A stretch of DNA of 64,000 nt from Liolophura sinensis (lineage: Eukaryota > Mollusca > Polyplacophora > Chitonida > Chitonidae). Below are positions 13,057 through 24,790 of the stretch, in pieces (within the stretch, counting starts at the first letter, position 1; every line of letters begins with the position of its first letter). The position numbers and the translations under genes are program-made. The stretch spans positions 28,033,732-28,097,731 of the forward strand of contig NC_088304.1 in assembly GCF_032854445.1 (NCBI RefSeq), read 5' to 3'. The notes under the pieces are model-generated. The model had not been told where the DNA came from and searched no databases. It saw nothing but the letters and a program-made list of their open reading frames with translations.

Positions 13057-13322
13057 TTTATTTATTTATTTGATTTTTGTTTCAAGCCGTACTTAAGAAT
13101 ATTTTACTTATACCACGGCGGCAAGCATCATGGTGGTTGGAAACCGGGCAGAGCCCGGGGGAAACTCACGACCATCCGCAGGTTGCTGGCAGATCTTCCC
13201 ACGTACGGCCGGAGAGGAAGCTAGCATGAGCTGGACTTGAACTGACAGAGACACCATTGGTGAGAGGTTCCTGGGTCATTACGCTACGCTGGCGCGCTAA
13301 CCAAGTTAGCCACGGAGGCCTC
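13057..13322 (-). mobile_element. tRNA-derived SINE, full length, with TSD
   Basis: On the minus strand the element has a tRNA-like head at the right end, with box A in GTGGCTAACTTGGTTAGCGC (13292-13313) and box B in AGTTCAAGTCCAG (about 13230-13244). A conserved body follows (ACGGCCGGAGAGGAAG and CCGGGCAGAGCCCGGG on the plus strand), and it ends in an (ATTT)n tail at the left. CTTTCCGACTTA at 13045-13056 is repeated at 13322-13333, a 12-bp target-site duplication (or 11 bp if the first C belongs to the SINE). Pol III would drive transcription from the head, and mobilisation needs a partner LINE. Confidence 0.9.
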
Positions 13323-13333
13323 TTTCCGACTTA

Positions 13334-15257
13334 AAAAGCTGAAAAATGCACTGATGTGATGTATAGGGCATGAAATCGAAAAACGGTAGCTTACTCCTGA
13401 CCAGTCATGATGAAATGTTTTTTTCTTTAGAAACTGTAGTGGGGAAAATCCCTCGACCACAGATGTAAGCTTCTGAAAAATTCTTGAGCTCACAGATATG
13501 CACAAATCAAATAAATATACACAAAAATGTAACTTTCAGCCTATACTTTCACTCAGCGTAACATGTTAATATTGATGACTGTCGACCACTTGTCCTCCCA
13601 TCCAGTATTCACCAAGAGTTCTCACACGTCACGATATACCATACCTTAACAATTATCCATTTCAATCCACGATAACGCTTATTTAGTGTTATTCACTCTC
13701 TTTATTCACACAAATGCATGTTTCCAAAGAAAAAAGATAAAATAACCACAAATATTCGCACTCTTTCTCGAGGTGCAACCTGTTCTCCGAACTGACTTCG
13801 TTAGTTCACTGTACTATTATGGATGCTTGAGTGGCTGGGATACGTATTTTAAACATGTGAAATTACGACGAAATTGATTACATTATAAAGTTTATGTTTT
13901 ACATATGAAGACAACTGTTAACCAAAGCGAAACTTTGACAGCTCGTAGAAAACATACATGAGTGTTTCCGTAAAAATGTTTTTCTGGATAATATTGGTCG
14001 TCTCACTGCAAATTAAAAACTCAGTGTCACACGTTTTGACAGAAAACTTGGGGTTTTTGATCCAGAGTGCAGTTCTGGCGGGTTATTACTGATCAACGCT
14101 ATCTTTTATGGCCACATTACTTTTATGGGTGGTTAACGTATTACCGCTGCAAAATGAGTCTGGAGACCCTCAACAATGGGGTGGCTTCGAGCTCAACTCC
14201 TGTTGCCTTTCCCCTCAGGTCGTGCGGACAGTGTCTTTACCCCCGGTTGCTCGCTTTACTCTCATCATAATGACCTCCGCGGGATAAGAAACACATTTGT
14301 CAGTACAGCGTAAACAGCAGTCAGATATACTGTACACCCATTGTTTTGGAGATATATTGTTTTAGCCTACAGTTTTGCGGGATAAGTAAAATATTCGCCA
14401 GTTACGGCGTATAAACTGTATATAAATTAACACTTTTTGTTTAGGAGATAGATCGATTGAGTCTTCAGGTTTCATAACCTTTTCAGTGAGTACAGGGACA
14501 TAATAGTACACATAAAAGACCAAAGCTGCTGGATTCAACCTTTGGAACAAGGCAACACTTTTGTTACCGGTTTCCGTAGAACTAGTGTAAGCTAGATATG
14601 GTAACTGTATAATATACAGAGGAGTTATTATGAATGATATCGATTGTGTTGTCTCTACTCCACGTATACGTAAGCAGGATCTAAACAGGGAACCCAGGAT
14701 CCAGAGAATCAAGATTAAAACTAAAATTAAAACATTTATCAGTGTAGCAGAAAAAATGGTAAACCGAAACATCTGGCTCTGTTGTAATTTTGTCTGAATA
14801 GTTATTAAAATTCACATTATTGATCATCTTCATCAAAAAGTTATTACATATGACAGCTGTTAACATTAAGGCTTCGGGATCATAATAAAACCTATTCACT
14901 ACATGCCTGTAGGACTAAACCCGTTATTTGGTCATTAATGATTACTGTTATCAGCATGCGTACACAAAGAGTTTGACTTATTGCAGCCTCCTAGCTTTAC
15001 TGCTCTGGACAATACAGCACACTATATCTGTTGCCGATTAACTGCATAATTCAAGTATGAACTCTATCTATCGTCCCTTACGATCAGAGATTTAATTCTC
15101 ATGCACGGTATTAAAAATACGTCATTGTATTGGTGGGGATTGGATAGAAAGAGGAGGGTGAGAGCATTCACATGACAATTGACCTATTTACCATTCCAAT
15201 AAACAAGCATGTGCTGTCGGTGTGCAATTAGTTTGCCAGAGATTTCTTAGCTTCAAC
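13334..15257. other. No gene seen; upstream flank of GPCR copy 1
   Basis: No supported gene. A 136-codon minus frame (14362-14772) includes a hydrophobic stretch near its start but has no recognisable family and lies in AT-rich DNA. The last ~60 bases align with the promoter-proximal region of GPCR copy 2, but its TATA box is not preserved (AATAAAC at about 15199). Confidence 0.4.
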
Positions 15258-16533
15258 ATGGCGACCTTTTGGAAATTGCTGTGCTGCCGAATTGCACTTC
15301 TCTGCAGAATTATGACAGATGGGCTCTTAGTTTCAACCGATGAAGGTTACCGCCTCACTACCGCAACTTCCTATAACACGATGAAAAGAACTTCCGCGCG
15401 CCAGACGATTGATTCTTTCGAAATGAATTCCGGGGTCACAGAAGACCCGAAAAGTCTTCAAACCACCAGAACTGAAGACAGACCTGGAACAAATTCAGTT
15501 TTGAGGACTCGCTTGAATATCCCGCCAATAACGTCAGTTTCGACGAAACACACAGCATCGAACATTCTCTTACTAACGGTGATCGTATAGGCTGGGTGAA
15601 CATTACAACGCCACAGATTCTGTTGAATAACGACTATCAACTCAATCTGAAAATGACAAACAGATTCCTCGCCACGGATGTTACAAAATTTGCTTGCGGG
15701 TCTCAACATCTATGCAGTCATACACAGAGACCAGAAAATAGTCCGTGTACCGTACAATGCGATCCCTGTCACTGTGATGAAATTTGCCACTTCTACGGAG
15801 ACTGTTGTCCTGATCTATTGTTTAGCGACTCTCTTAACTTCCCGTCCACTCCTTTCCCTTATGTATCGTGTTCGAAGGAATATTGGACAATGTGGGGAAC
15901 TTTTTCTGATATCTTTATGGTGAGTTCGTGTCCACCTGATGCAAATGATGTCACAACTGAGAAATGTGAACGAGTTTATAAATATGACCATGACCAGGCG
16001 ACACCTGTGTCGGTTTTGGGGACCCAAATCACCTACCGGAACATCTTCTGTGCTCAGTGTCACAATGCATCCGATCCAATGGCTTGGGGACATCGTATCG
16101 GCTGCAAGACGAACACTTCGGTCAATACTGCCAAGTCAAAGGCTGATTTGTGGCGTCGGGTGTTGGCAGATGAAGGTTGTCGGATTCAATCCTATCCACC
16201 TAATGGTGTAACACCTAGACCATGTTTCCATCCGGACGTGGACACATGTGCACAGAACCCTGATCCTGTAATAGAAAAGCTATGTCTGTCTTTTACCAAC
16301 ACAGTGGATTATTATGGAGATAGGCCATTTCATACCAAGTATAGAAATATATTTTGCGCTGTTTGCAACGGTAAAAGACTGGGGAAATCTGAGCCTTGCA
16401 TCCGGACCATGATGGCAACAATTCCAGAGCCCCTGAGCGTTCTGCTGGATTTTACCCCAGATCCAGCCAGCCACGAACATCCGTGAACAAAATACGACAG
16501 TGTCAAAACGACCAAGCATTTGATCCTTTCTCG
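15258..16533 (+). pseudogene. Methuselah-like GPCR copy 1, exon 1 (signal peptide and SMB-like ectodomain), frameshifted
   Basis: Homologous along its length to exon 1 of the intact-looking copy at 31888. It begins MATFWKLLCCRIALLC, a signal peptide, then a Ser/Thr-rich spacer. The frame shifts between 15473 and 15590. In the new frame come RFLATDVTKFACG, a somatomedin-B-like cysteine cluster (CHCDEICHFYGDCCPDL, about 15770-15820) and two YRNIFCA.C cysteine motifs (about 16040 and 16345). A second, 1-nt deletion near 16457 shifts the frame again, leading to a stop at 16484-16486. In the third frame the end reads QCQNDQAFDPFS and meets the donor TCG|GTAAGC at 16533/16534. There are no nonsense mutations apart from those caused by the shifts. 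Either a young pseudogene or indel errors in the assembly would explain this. Confidence 0.85.
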
Positions 16534-17284
16534 GTAAGCGCATCCATTCAGGATCCCGTTGCCACACAGATACATCAGCTTCTGTGCACAACACATGCCA
16601 CCACAATGCTAGCCACTTGAGCCACTAAACACAACTGTTTCACTTATTCCTTAAAATTACTGACCAAAAATACAAAAAAGAAGCACTTAGTCAAATTATG
16701 AAGTAATCGGAAAACCTCTTTTTTATCCCATGGTAGGTGACAGGAAAAGTGACTTACAAACATGGTAAAACATGCGTGAAAGATTGCGATTCGGCAAAAT
16801 TGGTCATATTGCTGACATGCCTGTTAAGTTTGTCGCTCGATAATCAGTCTATAATGGCCAATTTGTGCGGCTTCACGTCTGATTTTAAACCTGATAGAAC
16901 CGGGCACTCTTTCATTCAGATTGACAGATTGTTCACCGGGACCCTTTTATTGCCATTTTTATACTGAAGGTCGATGCAAATTGCTCAATGGCTGATCGTG
17001 AAACATAGAAACAGTACAATATGAAAAGCTGTGAGACGATCAGCGGGAAAAATGTTGAAAATGTATTACCTAATCAAGGTGCGCTATGACAAGGTAATTT
17101 TAATTTGGTATATAGCAGGGGTAGAAAAATAAGTAGTAAATAAGTTTTGCAAATGTTACCACTTATAATGTTGCACAAGGAAAAATAAGACAACTGCACA
17201 AAACACACCGTTTTTTTCCTATCAATAGGATCTCTTATGTGGGAAAACCGCCAATATTTACAGTTATTAGGTCCACGGGCTCTG

Positions 17285-17921
17285 TCCGGTTTCCTCCCAC
17301 CATAATTCTGACCACAGATATGGCCATCTTCTGCCTTTATGTAAATGTTTAACCCATCATAATTCTGACCACAGATATGGCACTGTTCTGACTTCATGTA
17401 AATGCTTAACCCACAATAATGCTGACCACAGATATGGCCTTGTTCTGACTTCCTGTAAATGCTTAACCCACCGCAATGCTGATCACAGATATAGCCTTGT
17501 TCTGACTTCATGTAAATGCTTAACCCACAATAATGCTGACCATAGATATGGCCTTGTTCTGACTTCGTGTAATGCTTAACCCACCATAACGCTGACCAGA
17601 GATATGGCCTTGTTCTGACTTCATGTAAATACTTAACCCACCATAATGCTGACCACAGATATGCACTGTTCTGACTTCATGTAAATGCTTAACCCACCAT
17701 AATGCTGATCACAGATATGGCACTGTTCTGACTTCATGTAAATGCTTAACCCACCATAACGCTGACCACAGATATGGCCTTGTTCTGACTTCATGTAAAT
17801 GCTTAACCCACCATAATTCTGATCACAGATATGGCACTGTTCTGACTTCATGTAAATGCTTAACCCACCATAACGCTGGCCAGAGATATGGCCTTGTTCT
17901 GACTTCATGTAAATGCTTAAA
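17285..17921. repeat. 57-bp minisatellite, about 11 units, in the intron of GPCR copy 1
   Basis: Consecutive units of GCTTAACCCACCATAATGCT, then GACCACAGATATGGC, then CTTGTTCTGACTTCATGTAAAT repeat with a 57-bp period. CTTGTTCTGACTTC and CACTGTTCTGACTTC variants alternate irregularly. Because 57 is a multiple of three, the minus strand stays open across several units as a 19-residue peptide repeat (GLSIYMKSEQGHICGQHYG). Single-base losses near 17573 and 17664 break that frame, so I treat it as non-coding. Confidence 0.95.
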
Positions 17922-18055
17922 TGAAGAAAATGACACGCCAAGGAGCAGCATGACCCTAGCATGAAGAATTAGATAAAAATAATAAATGGCGTATATAGGT
18001 TCACTGATCGAGAGTTGAAAACACATTACACCAATGTGATTGGACTGATGGTGTA

Positions 18056-18056
<1 letters not shown>

Positions 18057-18135
<79 letters not shown>
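18057..18135. repeat. (TA)n microsatellite
   Basis: An almost pure TA dinucleotide run of about 38 units in the intron of GPCR copy 1. Confidence 0.98.
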
Positions 18136-18138
<3 letters not shown>

Positions 18139-18199
18139 ATATGTTTTATTTTCAATATATAGACCGGACACAAATCTCTTTTAGATTCAAGGCACACTT

Positions 18200-20398
18200 A
18201 GTTTCAACTTCAAATTCACTCCGCAAAAATAGTGATTGACTACTCCATGACTGAAAACTTAAGTTTTCACAGCTAAGTCGAAAATAAGTCTTTAAATTCA
18301 AGCCTTAAGTTCAGCAAGAACAGCACACGGTAAAAGTAAGGGGTTTTTAAATCTAGCATAGCTCGGTGAATCCACAATTTTTTATTTCTGGCGTGTCAAA
18401 ACTTAAAACCTTCCACAATGCTTAGGTTGTAGTGGTAAAAGTTGAAATTTTGACACATTTGGTCATCGGATGACAACCATGTAATGGTGAATATTTTAAG
18501 TTTTTGAGCACACAAGGTCAAATACCATATTTTAAATTTTGACTTAGGTCAGAAATCTTAATGGCCTTGTTGAATCGGTACAAAAGCGCCAAGGAACTAA
18601 ACATTGGTCGAAAGCACAGGTCAGTTGTCCAGCGGATAAAGTAATGTTATCAAGAGAGTGATGTGGATGGAATTGATCAAAGAGCTGACGAGCCGCATGT
18701 ACCTGTTCCAAATAGCATAAGCACAATGGTTCTCAGTATCAAACTCTTTTGGTAACATGGTGGAATGTCGCAGCGCTGTATTGATCGAATTTCTGGGCTT
18801 CATTTGGTGTGATAAGAAGGTTTAAAGGAGAGCAAAAAGTATAACGCCAACATCAGAGGAAAGAGCCTGAAATCTTATTCGCAAAAATATGGTCTTTAAT
18901 ATTTTTTCGATTTTTTCTTTCAGGAGAAAAGGGGAATTTGAAAATACTTTTGTATGGTGCGTACCTGTGTTCACAATTTGATATCGTCTTAAAAATATTC
19001 TAATAAGGATGTGATGCATGTCTAATCATTTTATTTGAATGCGAATTTGTTGTTATATCCATATACGTGCTTTTAATCTGAATTTTGATACTAATTATGA
19101 TTTATTTAAAAACATGAACATCATCTAATTCCAGGTTAAACACATTTGTTAGCCGAGAAAACCAAGTTCTACTGCAAATATATTTATCAACATATGCTAC
19201 ATCCTCATTATTAAACAAGGACAATTTATACCAACTGGTGGTCCCAAATACCAGCCATACAAATATTATTTTAAGTGTCTTTTCTGCATAAAGAAAAATT
19301 GCCGAAAATATTTTAGACCATATTAACAGTCCATTTTTGACTCTGTTTCATCTGAACTTCACGTAATTTTTATGTTTTCTCCAACTTTAATATCGGAATC
19401 ATTGATACGAAAGCTGATATCCCGCAAACATGAATGTTTTACCAGGAATGCCGACAACCTGCCTACATGGACTTCCCAAATAATTTATACGCACATGGCG
19501 AAACTGAGATAGACCAGTAATTTATTATTAATATTTTTCTTTATCCTCTGCACAGGTGTATGTATTTTAGTTTTAATACAGTATTGAGCTAGCATCTTTC
19601 AGTCAGTTTTATTAGAAGGGCATATACCTGCTGCAACACGGACTGATAATGTGTGAAAGTGTTGCAGATAACGAACTGGAAACCAACTTTAAAATCGATG
19701 TATGTGTACCATATGTTTGAAAATTTATTGGAATGGGTGTAATTATGCAGAAAAGTAGAAACCACATTTTGATCTCTTTAACATATAAATATCATCAATT
19801 ACCACACGGATCAGTCAACAGATTTCTCTTTCTTTACCCTTATCTTTGAACAGTTGCATTTTAAGCAACGATTATTACTTATTGCAGCTAACATCGCCGC
19901 ATTTTTGTACCTAATTTTGCTTGAACCCTGGTGCCAGGGTCGTGTATCATGCTGAATTTAAACCTTATCGATCCTTATCTGGAATAAAATCCTAACTCAG
20001 GTAAATTAACCAGAGTCTGTATGGTTTTACCGGTAATGACCATATGCCAAGTGCCATGATGCCACCAGTGCTATGGTTTGGCTCTTTATGTTGTCTCTAT
20101 TCTATTATGCAAATAGGGCTTAAATCAGGATGTTTTACAGGTACCTAGTGCGGGTCGACTGTCTCTTTCGGGCTGTCCGTCTTCTTCCATGTATAAAAGT
20201 CATCACTGTCATGAAGTAAACTGATAATGTTCATTGCCTGAATTATCAGATAATTAAATATCTTTGTGGTGGACTGGACTATACAATTTTCATTCCCATG
20301 CCTTTCTTTTAAATCTTACTAGAGTAACAAGTTTTGACTGATTCCCCACAACCAGGCTGTATTTTGGTTTACCCATCGACGCGCTGCACCGCTCACCC
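18200..20398. other. Intron of GPCR copy 1: no gene seen
   Basis: Part of the 4577-bp intron (16534-21110). No recognisable coding sequence. The corresponding intron of copy 2 is only 657 bp, so most of this stretch was gained here or lost there. Confidence 0.5.
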
Positions 20399-20409
20399 AT
20401 TCCGTTAAA

Positions 20410-20592
20410 TTTATTTATTTATTTATTTGATTGGTGTTTTACGCCGTACTCAAGAATATTTCACTTATACGACGGTGGCCAGCATTATGGTGGATGGAAA
20501 CTGGGCAAAGCCCGGGGGAAACCCACGACCATCCGCAGATTGCTGACAAACATTCCCACGTACGGCCGGAGAGGAAGCCAGCATGGGCTGGT
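20410..20592 (-). mobile_element. tRNA-derived SINE, 5'-truncated, with perfect TSD
   Basis: The body and (ATTT)n tail are those of the SINE at 13057, but the tRNA-like head (boxes A and B) is missing; the element stops inside CATGGGCTGG. ATTCCGTTAAA at 20399-20409 recurs exactly at 20593-20603, an 11-bp target-site duplication. A precise TSD around a truncated copy shows that truncation happened during insertion, as expected for target-primed reverse transcription. It lies in the intron of GPCR copy 1. Confidence 0.92.
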
Positions 20593-20860
20593 ATTCCGTT
20601 AAAGCCTTGCTGACTGATATCCTTGAACACTGAATACAGCTCTCACGGGTTCGGGGTGGACTTATGTAAGCGGATGTAGTGGGTACAGGGAAGAGTAGTG
20701 GGTACAGGGAAGAGTAATGGTAAACTGCCGCTTCTGAATGAGTGAAAAGATTTCAGCGTTGCGTACATAAACAATTGGGTAAAAAAGTCAATTTTTATTG
20801 CATATTTCTTTCAGAAATAATTATTAAACATATTGGATTTGACATTTATATATTGATTTA

Positions 20861-20909
20861 TCCCTGATCTGTATTAGTTTATCGCTTGCCAGTCTGTTGT
20901 TTACTGCCT
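20861..20909 (+). repeat. Intronic copy of a TM1-coding segment of GPCR copy 1
   Basis: TCCCTGATCTGTATTAGTTT and the following 20 bases are identical to 21885-21925 in exon 2 of the same gene. The intronic copy then lacks 12 bases (GACTTTCTTGAT) before matching TTACTGCC again. The flanks are unrelated. This is a ~50-bp microduplication lying about 1 kb upstream of its source. Confidence 0.9.
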
Positions 20910-21110
20910 GTGTTTAAATGGTCAAGACATAAGCTACGGTTCAGTATAACCGTTAGAAATCATCCTTATCATAGAGTAACGTTCGTTGACGGTCACTTTA
21001 CTACCAGTAACAGGCCTATAGTCGTTCGCGGATTAGCCCGCGGAGCCCTCGTAGAAATGAAATATGGTGAGAAAAAAAGTAACCATTCTTATGCTTTTGT
21101 GGGTTTTTAG

Positions 21111-22741
21111 AACATCTGTCGAAATATCACCTGCTCAGGGCGTAGGAACTTGAAGGATGGGATTTGCAGAGATCTAGACGACTATACTATTACCATGGCT
21201 ATTTGTTGGACGTCACACTTACGCCAGTCAACTCTACAACTCGCATTGGTGAGATATCTCTTTTCATGGAGCACTACATGGCCTCGATTCATGACAAGCT
21301 GACAGATTTCCACACAGTTTTCATTACATCCATGGTAATTTCACTCTACACAAAAGAGGCTGAGAGAACCGAAATGGCTGATCAAGCAGAACTCGTTACG
21401 GCCAGAGGCAAGATCTTCTCTCATGGCCAAACAAACTCCACAAAGCTGGAAAAGACCTTGTCCACTATTATGTTAGAGGACTTCTCTTACAGTGCTTCTG
21501 GGATACCCATCACTCTATCTAGCAGACCGTATTTCTGTGCTCAACCGTTTGAGCATCCAGCCGGTATGGACTTTCTGAGTAATGAGTCATTCTTAGCTGA
21601 CAATTTTTCTCAAAGCTCTGACAATGTCAGGTATGAAACCATTCCACTGAATTGTCCATTTGTGGAGTTCACTGACCGTTTTGAGGAAAACTTTACATTC
21701 GATCCACTTTCATACAACTTAGAGTTTCATAGTTATTCCTTTTTTCCTGCGTTCAAACGAATTCCGCTGTTGTGGAAGTGTCTTAAGGATATGCGTGGAC
21801 ACTATCGCTAACATGACTCGGGTAATATTTGGTGACAGAATGGAAACATTAGGGACTGATCAAGACATTGCTCTATCTGTCGTGTCCCTGATCTGTATTA
21901 GTTTATCGCTTGCCAGTCTGTTGTTGACTTTCTTGATTTACTGCCGCCATACCAAAACGTCGCACGTTACCTGGAAAAAATAGCATGGCGCTTATATTTC
22001 ATCTGTTTTGCTCACATCTTCTCTTCCTGACAACGTCAAATCGGACGACAAACGTTGTGCTGTGTCAGGTGTTTGGGATACTTCTGCACTATTTCTGGAT
22101 GGCGTCATTTACCTGGATGCTGATCTGTGCATACCACATGTTCACCGTCTTTACCAGTATTCGGGTTCACGTCACCGATGGTATCAGAGACATGAAAAGA
22201 CTTGCCACGTATTCTTTCTGTGCTATTTTTATTCCGATATTTATTATCACGGCTTGCCTAGTAACGCACGCTGTTCAAAGCCAAGGAAACGGATATGGAG
22301 GGACCGTTTGCTTTCTGGACAGTCCCTTGGCTATTGGCGTCTTTTTTGTTGGACCTTTGGCTCTAGTTCTTCTCCTGAACGCGGGATTTTTCGTAAAGAC
22401 GATCCTTGCGATTCGATCTGCACCTGACATGAAGGAAGCCTCCAACAAGTCTAAAAAGCAAACACGTCTTTGTCTACATCAGGCTGTCCGTGCTTTTCGG
22501 CTTTACGTGGGTATTCGGGATTCTGGAAGCCAGTTTACAGTCTATTGTATTACGGTACGTGTTTACCGTTTTGACTGGGAGTCAAGGCGTAATGATATTT
22601 TTGCCATATTGCGTCAACGAGCGTACTTGGGCGGAACTAAAGGCCAGAATATATGGTGATGACAAAACGTGCTCTTCTCTGAGTTCAAATAACAAATACA
22701 CAAAATATTCGGACACAAGGTATCCACATTCTAAGAACTGA
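21111..22741 (+). pseudogene. Methuselah-like GPCR copy 1, exon 2 (stalk and seven-helix domain), frameshifted
   Basis: Follows acceptor GGGTTTTTAG|AAC and is homologous throughout to exon 2 of copy 2 (33814-35472). It opens NICRNITC, then a stalk with conserved YNLEF and NEFRCCG pieces. The seven-helix part contains VSLICISLSLASLLL (TM1), SMALIFHLFCSHLLFL, FWMASFTWMLICAYHM, VGPLALVLLLNAGFF, LFGFTWVFGIL (TM6) and TGSQGVMIFLPYCVNERTW (TM7). Four single-nucleotide indels shift the frame near 21175 (-1), 21750 (+1), 21946 (+1) and 22458 (+1). It still ends with the same SKN tail as copy 2. No independent nonsense codon is present. As written it cannot encode a receptor. Confidence 0.87.
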
Positions 22742-23334
22742 TTTTGAAAACCACTTGTTTTGTAGTGTAACGAAAAATATTAATATACGGGAGAAATATT
22801 AGACCAGATTTGTGATCAGGATTACGTCAAACTACGCATGTTTAAAAGCTCCAAATTAAAATTTTGGACTTTTTGGGACGCAATACACATCCTTTTTGTT
22901 TTTTTTTTTGCCATATAGTATTTCTGGAACGCTTGTTACATGTACTAAATTTGACGTCAGTTGAGCATGAGGGTTTGGAGAAAATGGCTCTGAAATGTTT
23001 TCGTATCAACTCAACATGGCCGCCAGGTCAAATTAATCAGAACACCCAAATGTTTAATCGCTAAAGTTTATGTTCAGGCCTGTGATATACTAAAATTTTC
23101 AACTAATTTCTGCCCTAACCGTTTTAGATGTAGAAGGTTTTCGATTAAGAAAAATGCAAAAAATTGCGATTATTTTGGGGCTAGTACACGTTTACAAAAT
23201 TGTACATTGGGATTAAGGGCCCAAAAGGGCGTCATATAGACCATTTTTCACAGTGACGATTTCAAGAATGGAGAAATTATCGGCAGAAAACAAGGCTTTT
23301 ATTACATGACATTTTCACACTAAAGCGATCAGGC
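22742..23334. other. No gene seen; 3' flank of GPCR copy 1
   Basis: No recognisable coding sequence. It may contain the old 3' untranslated region of the receptor. Confidence 0.4.
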
Positions 23335-23780
23335 TTAATTTAATTTAATTTATTTATTTAACAAGGAGAACTCACAGCCTTTTTGGCACTATCCACCTTT
23401 AACATACAACATGGTGAATTACATTTGTTTTACACGTACAGTGTGATACAACAGTTATAAGGTATGTTGATAAACACCGATACATTATACACCGAAAAAT
23501 ATATTTATACGTATGCCTAAAGCCACATACAAATACATACAGGTACATACTTATTCAAAACGTATATATACAGTATTTGCAAAACATATTAAGTCCGACG
23601 GGACGAAAATAGCTAGAAAAGTGTAGAACCTGTGAATGGAAAGAGACTGCTGCTGTTTTTGCAAAAAAGCGTCTCTGAAACGATTCATACATGTAAATAT
23701 AGATACATTGCCATGTGTGCATAATTCATCATATCGACTGATTAGGATTTTACGCGTGAAGTAAATCCACATACAGAGCA
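23335..23780 (-). mobile_element. Probable LINE 3' end (fragment)
   Basis: On the minus strand a short frame (SIFTCMNRFRDAFLQK, 23630-23700) resembles the last residues of CR1/jockey-type LINE polymerases. A non-coding tail follows and ends in a TTTAA/TTTAT simple-sequence run at 23336-23362. Assignment rests on the combination of the C-terminal peptide and the repeated A-rich tail. Confidence 0.4.
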
Positions 23781-24212
23781 ACTTCTATCATTCACCATAT
23801 TTTAGGTATATCGTGTATATGAAAACATTTTAGTCCTTTTCTCTCGACCCTCATACTCAATTGGCTTCAAATTTAGTACATGTAATAAGCGTCCCATAAA
23901 TGCTATGTGGCAAGAAACAAAAAAGTGATGTGTGTTCATGTTAGATATATACTAATACCCACTCTCATTTTGCACTGAAATAGACAACAAAAGGCTGATT
24001 CGGCATTTAAAGGTGTTCAAGTTATTAATATTTTCGTACATTGTAATATTTGCATTGACATCTCCAGTAGAGCATAATTCTCTCTGGTGTGGTGGAGCAA
24101 TATTTACTCTCAACAAAATACAAACGCACGAGGCAATTTTTATATTGTTTTCTCTCAGTATTAAATAACATGTTAACTAAACAAAGCAGACAGTAATCAA
24201 AGTTTACAGCAT
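23781..24212. other. No gene seen
   Basis: AT-rich unassigned DNA between a LINE tail and a Tc1 relic. Confidence 0.35.
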
Positions 24213-24530
24213 TTAGTACCGACTGTGTCCATCGTTAGCACCACGGAGAGCGGTACATCTCCCGCGTATAGACATTACAAAATGGTGAATGGTGGCCTGT
24301 GACATGTTGTCTCATTCCTCCTGGAGTGCAACACGCAGCTGGTGGACCTTCTCTGGACAAGGAATACGTTAACGCTCACACTGATCCAGAACGTCCCAAA
24401 GGTGTTCGATTGCCGACATAACGGGGAAATATTGAGGACAACAATGTCCTCGTCATCCGGGAACTGGGCGATGTGAGGGCGCGAGCATTGTCATGCTGGA
24501 ATATTGCATGAAGGAGGCACTCAAATGGCA
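24213..24530 (-). pseudogene. Tc1/mariner-type transposase, C-terminal relic
   Basis: Minus-strand sequence contains a decayed HDNAR motif (24479-24496), the stretch around the second and third catalytic residues of a DDE transposase. In other frames it contains IEHLWDVLDQCER (24380-24412), RIPCPEKVHQLRVALQEE, and a tail reading ATIHHFVMSIRGRC and ALRGANDGHSRY, ending at a TAA (24213-24215). Frames change several times and stops interrupt it. These motifs are characteristic of Tc1-like transposases that cut and paste DNA. Terminal inverted repeats are not seen. It is a dead fragment. Confidence 0.75.
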
Positions 24531-24584
24531 CGACCAGTGAACTCTTTTACGTGTAAAATGCACTTAACATCACTGCATTTTTAG

Positions 24585-24790
24585 AGGGCGTGTAATTTGA
24601 AACTATTTATACATTTACACGAACAGTTAGAGTAAAGCCTTAATTGAGGTGAATTGAAAAGAAGTCTTACTTCACCGTTTACGTCTGACCATTTGTTCGT
24701 ACTTTATTGGTTATGTATGACCATTTGCCAACAAACAATCGTCGATGCTCTGGTTTTCTGGTTTTTGCATATTGTACGTCTTAATTATAT
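24585..24790 (+). repeat. Interspersed repeat B, body fragment
   Basis: GGGCGTGTAATTTGAAACTA and ACACGAACAGTTAGAGTAAA match 7722-7770 (GGGCGTGTAGATTG, then ACGCGAACAGTTAGAATAA). Similarity continues through a TTTACGTCTGACCATTTG-type segment. No coding capacity. Confidence 0.4.

Noticed and set aside
14362-14772. 136-codon hydrophobic minus-strand frame
   Set aside because: Hydrophobic residues come from AT-rich codons; no family, no splice or promoter support.
17074-17962. Minus-strand frames encoding a 19-residue repeat protein
   Set aside because: They are a by-product of the 57-bp minisatellite, are broken by indels between units and have no start, splice or promoter context.
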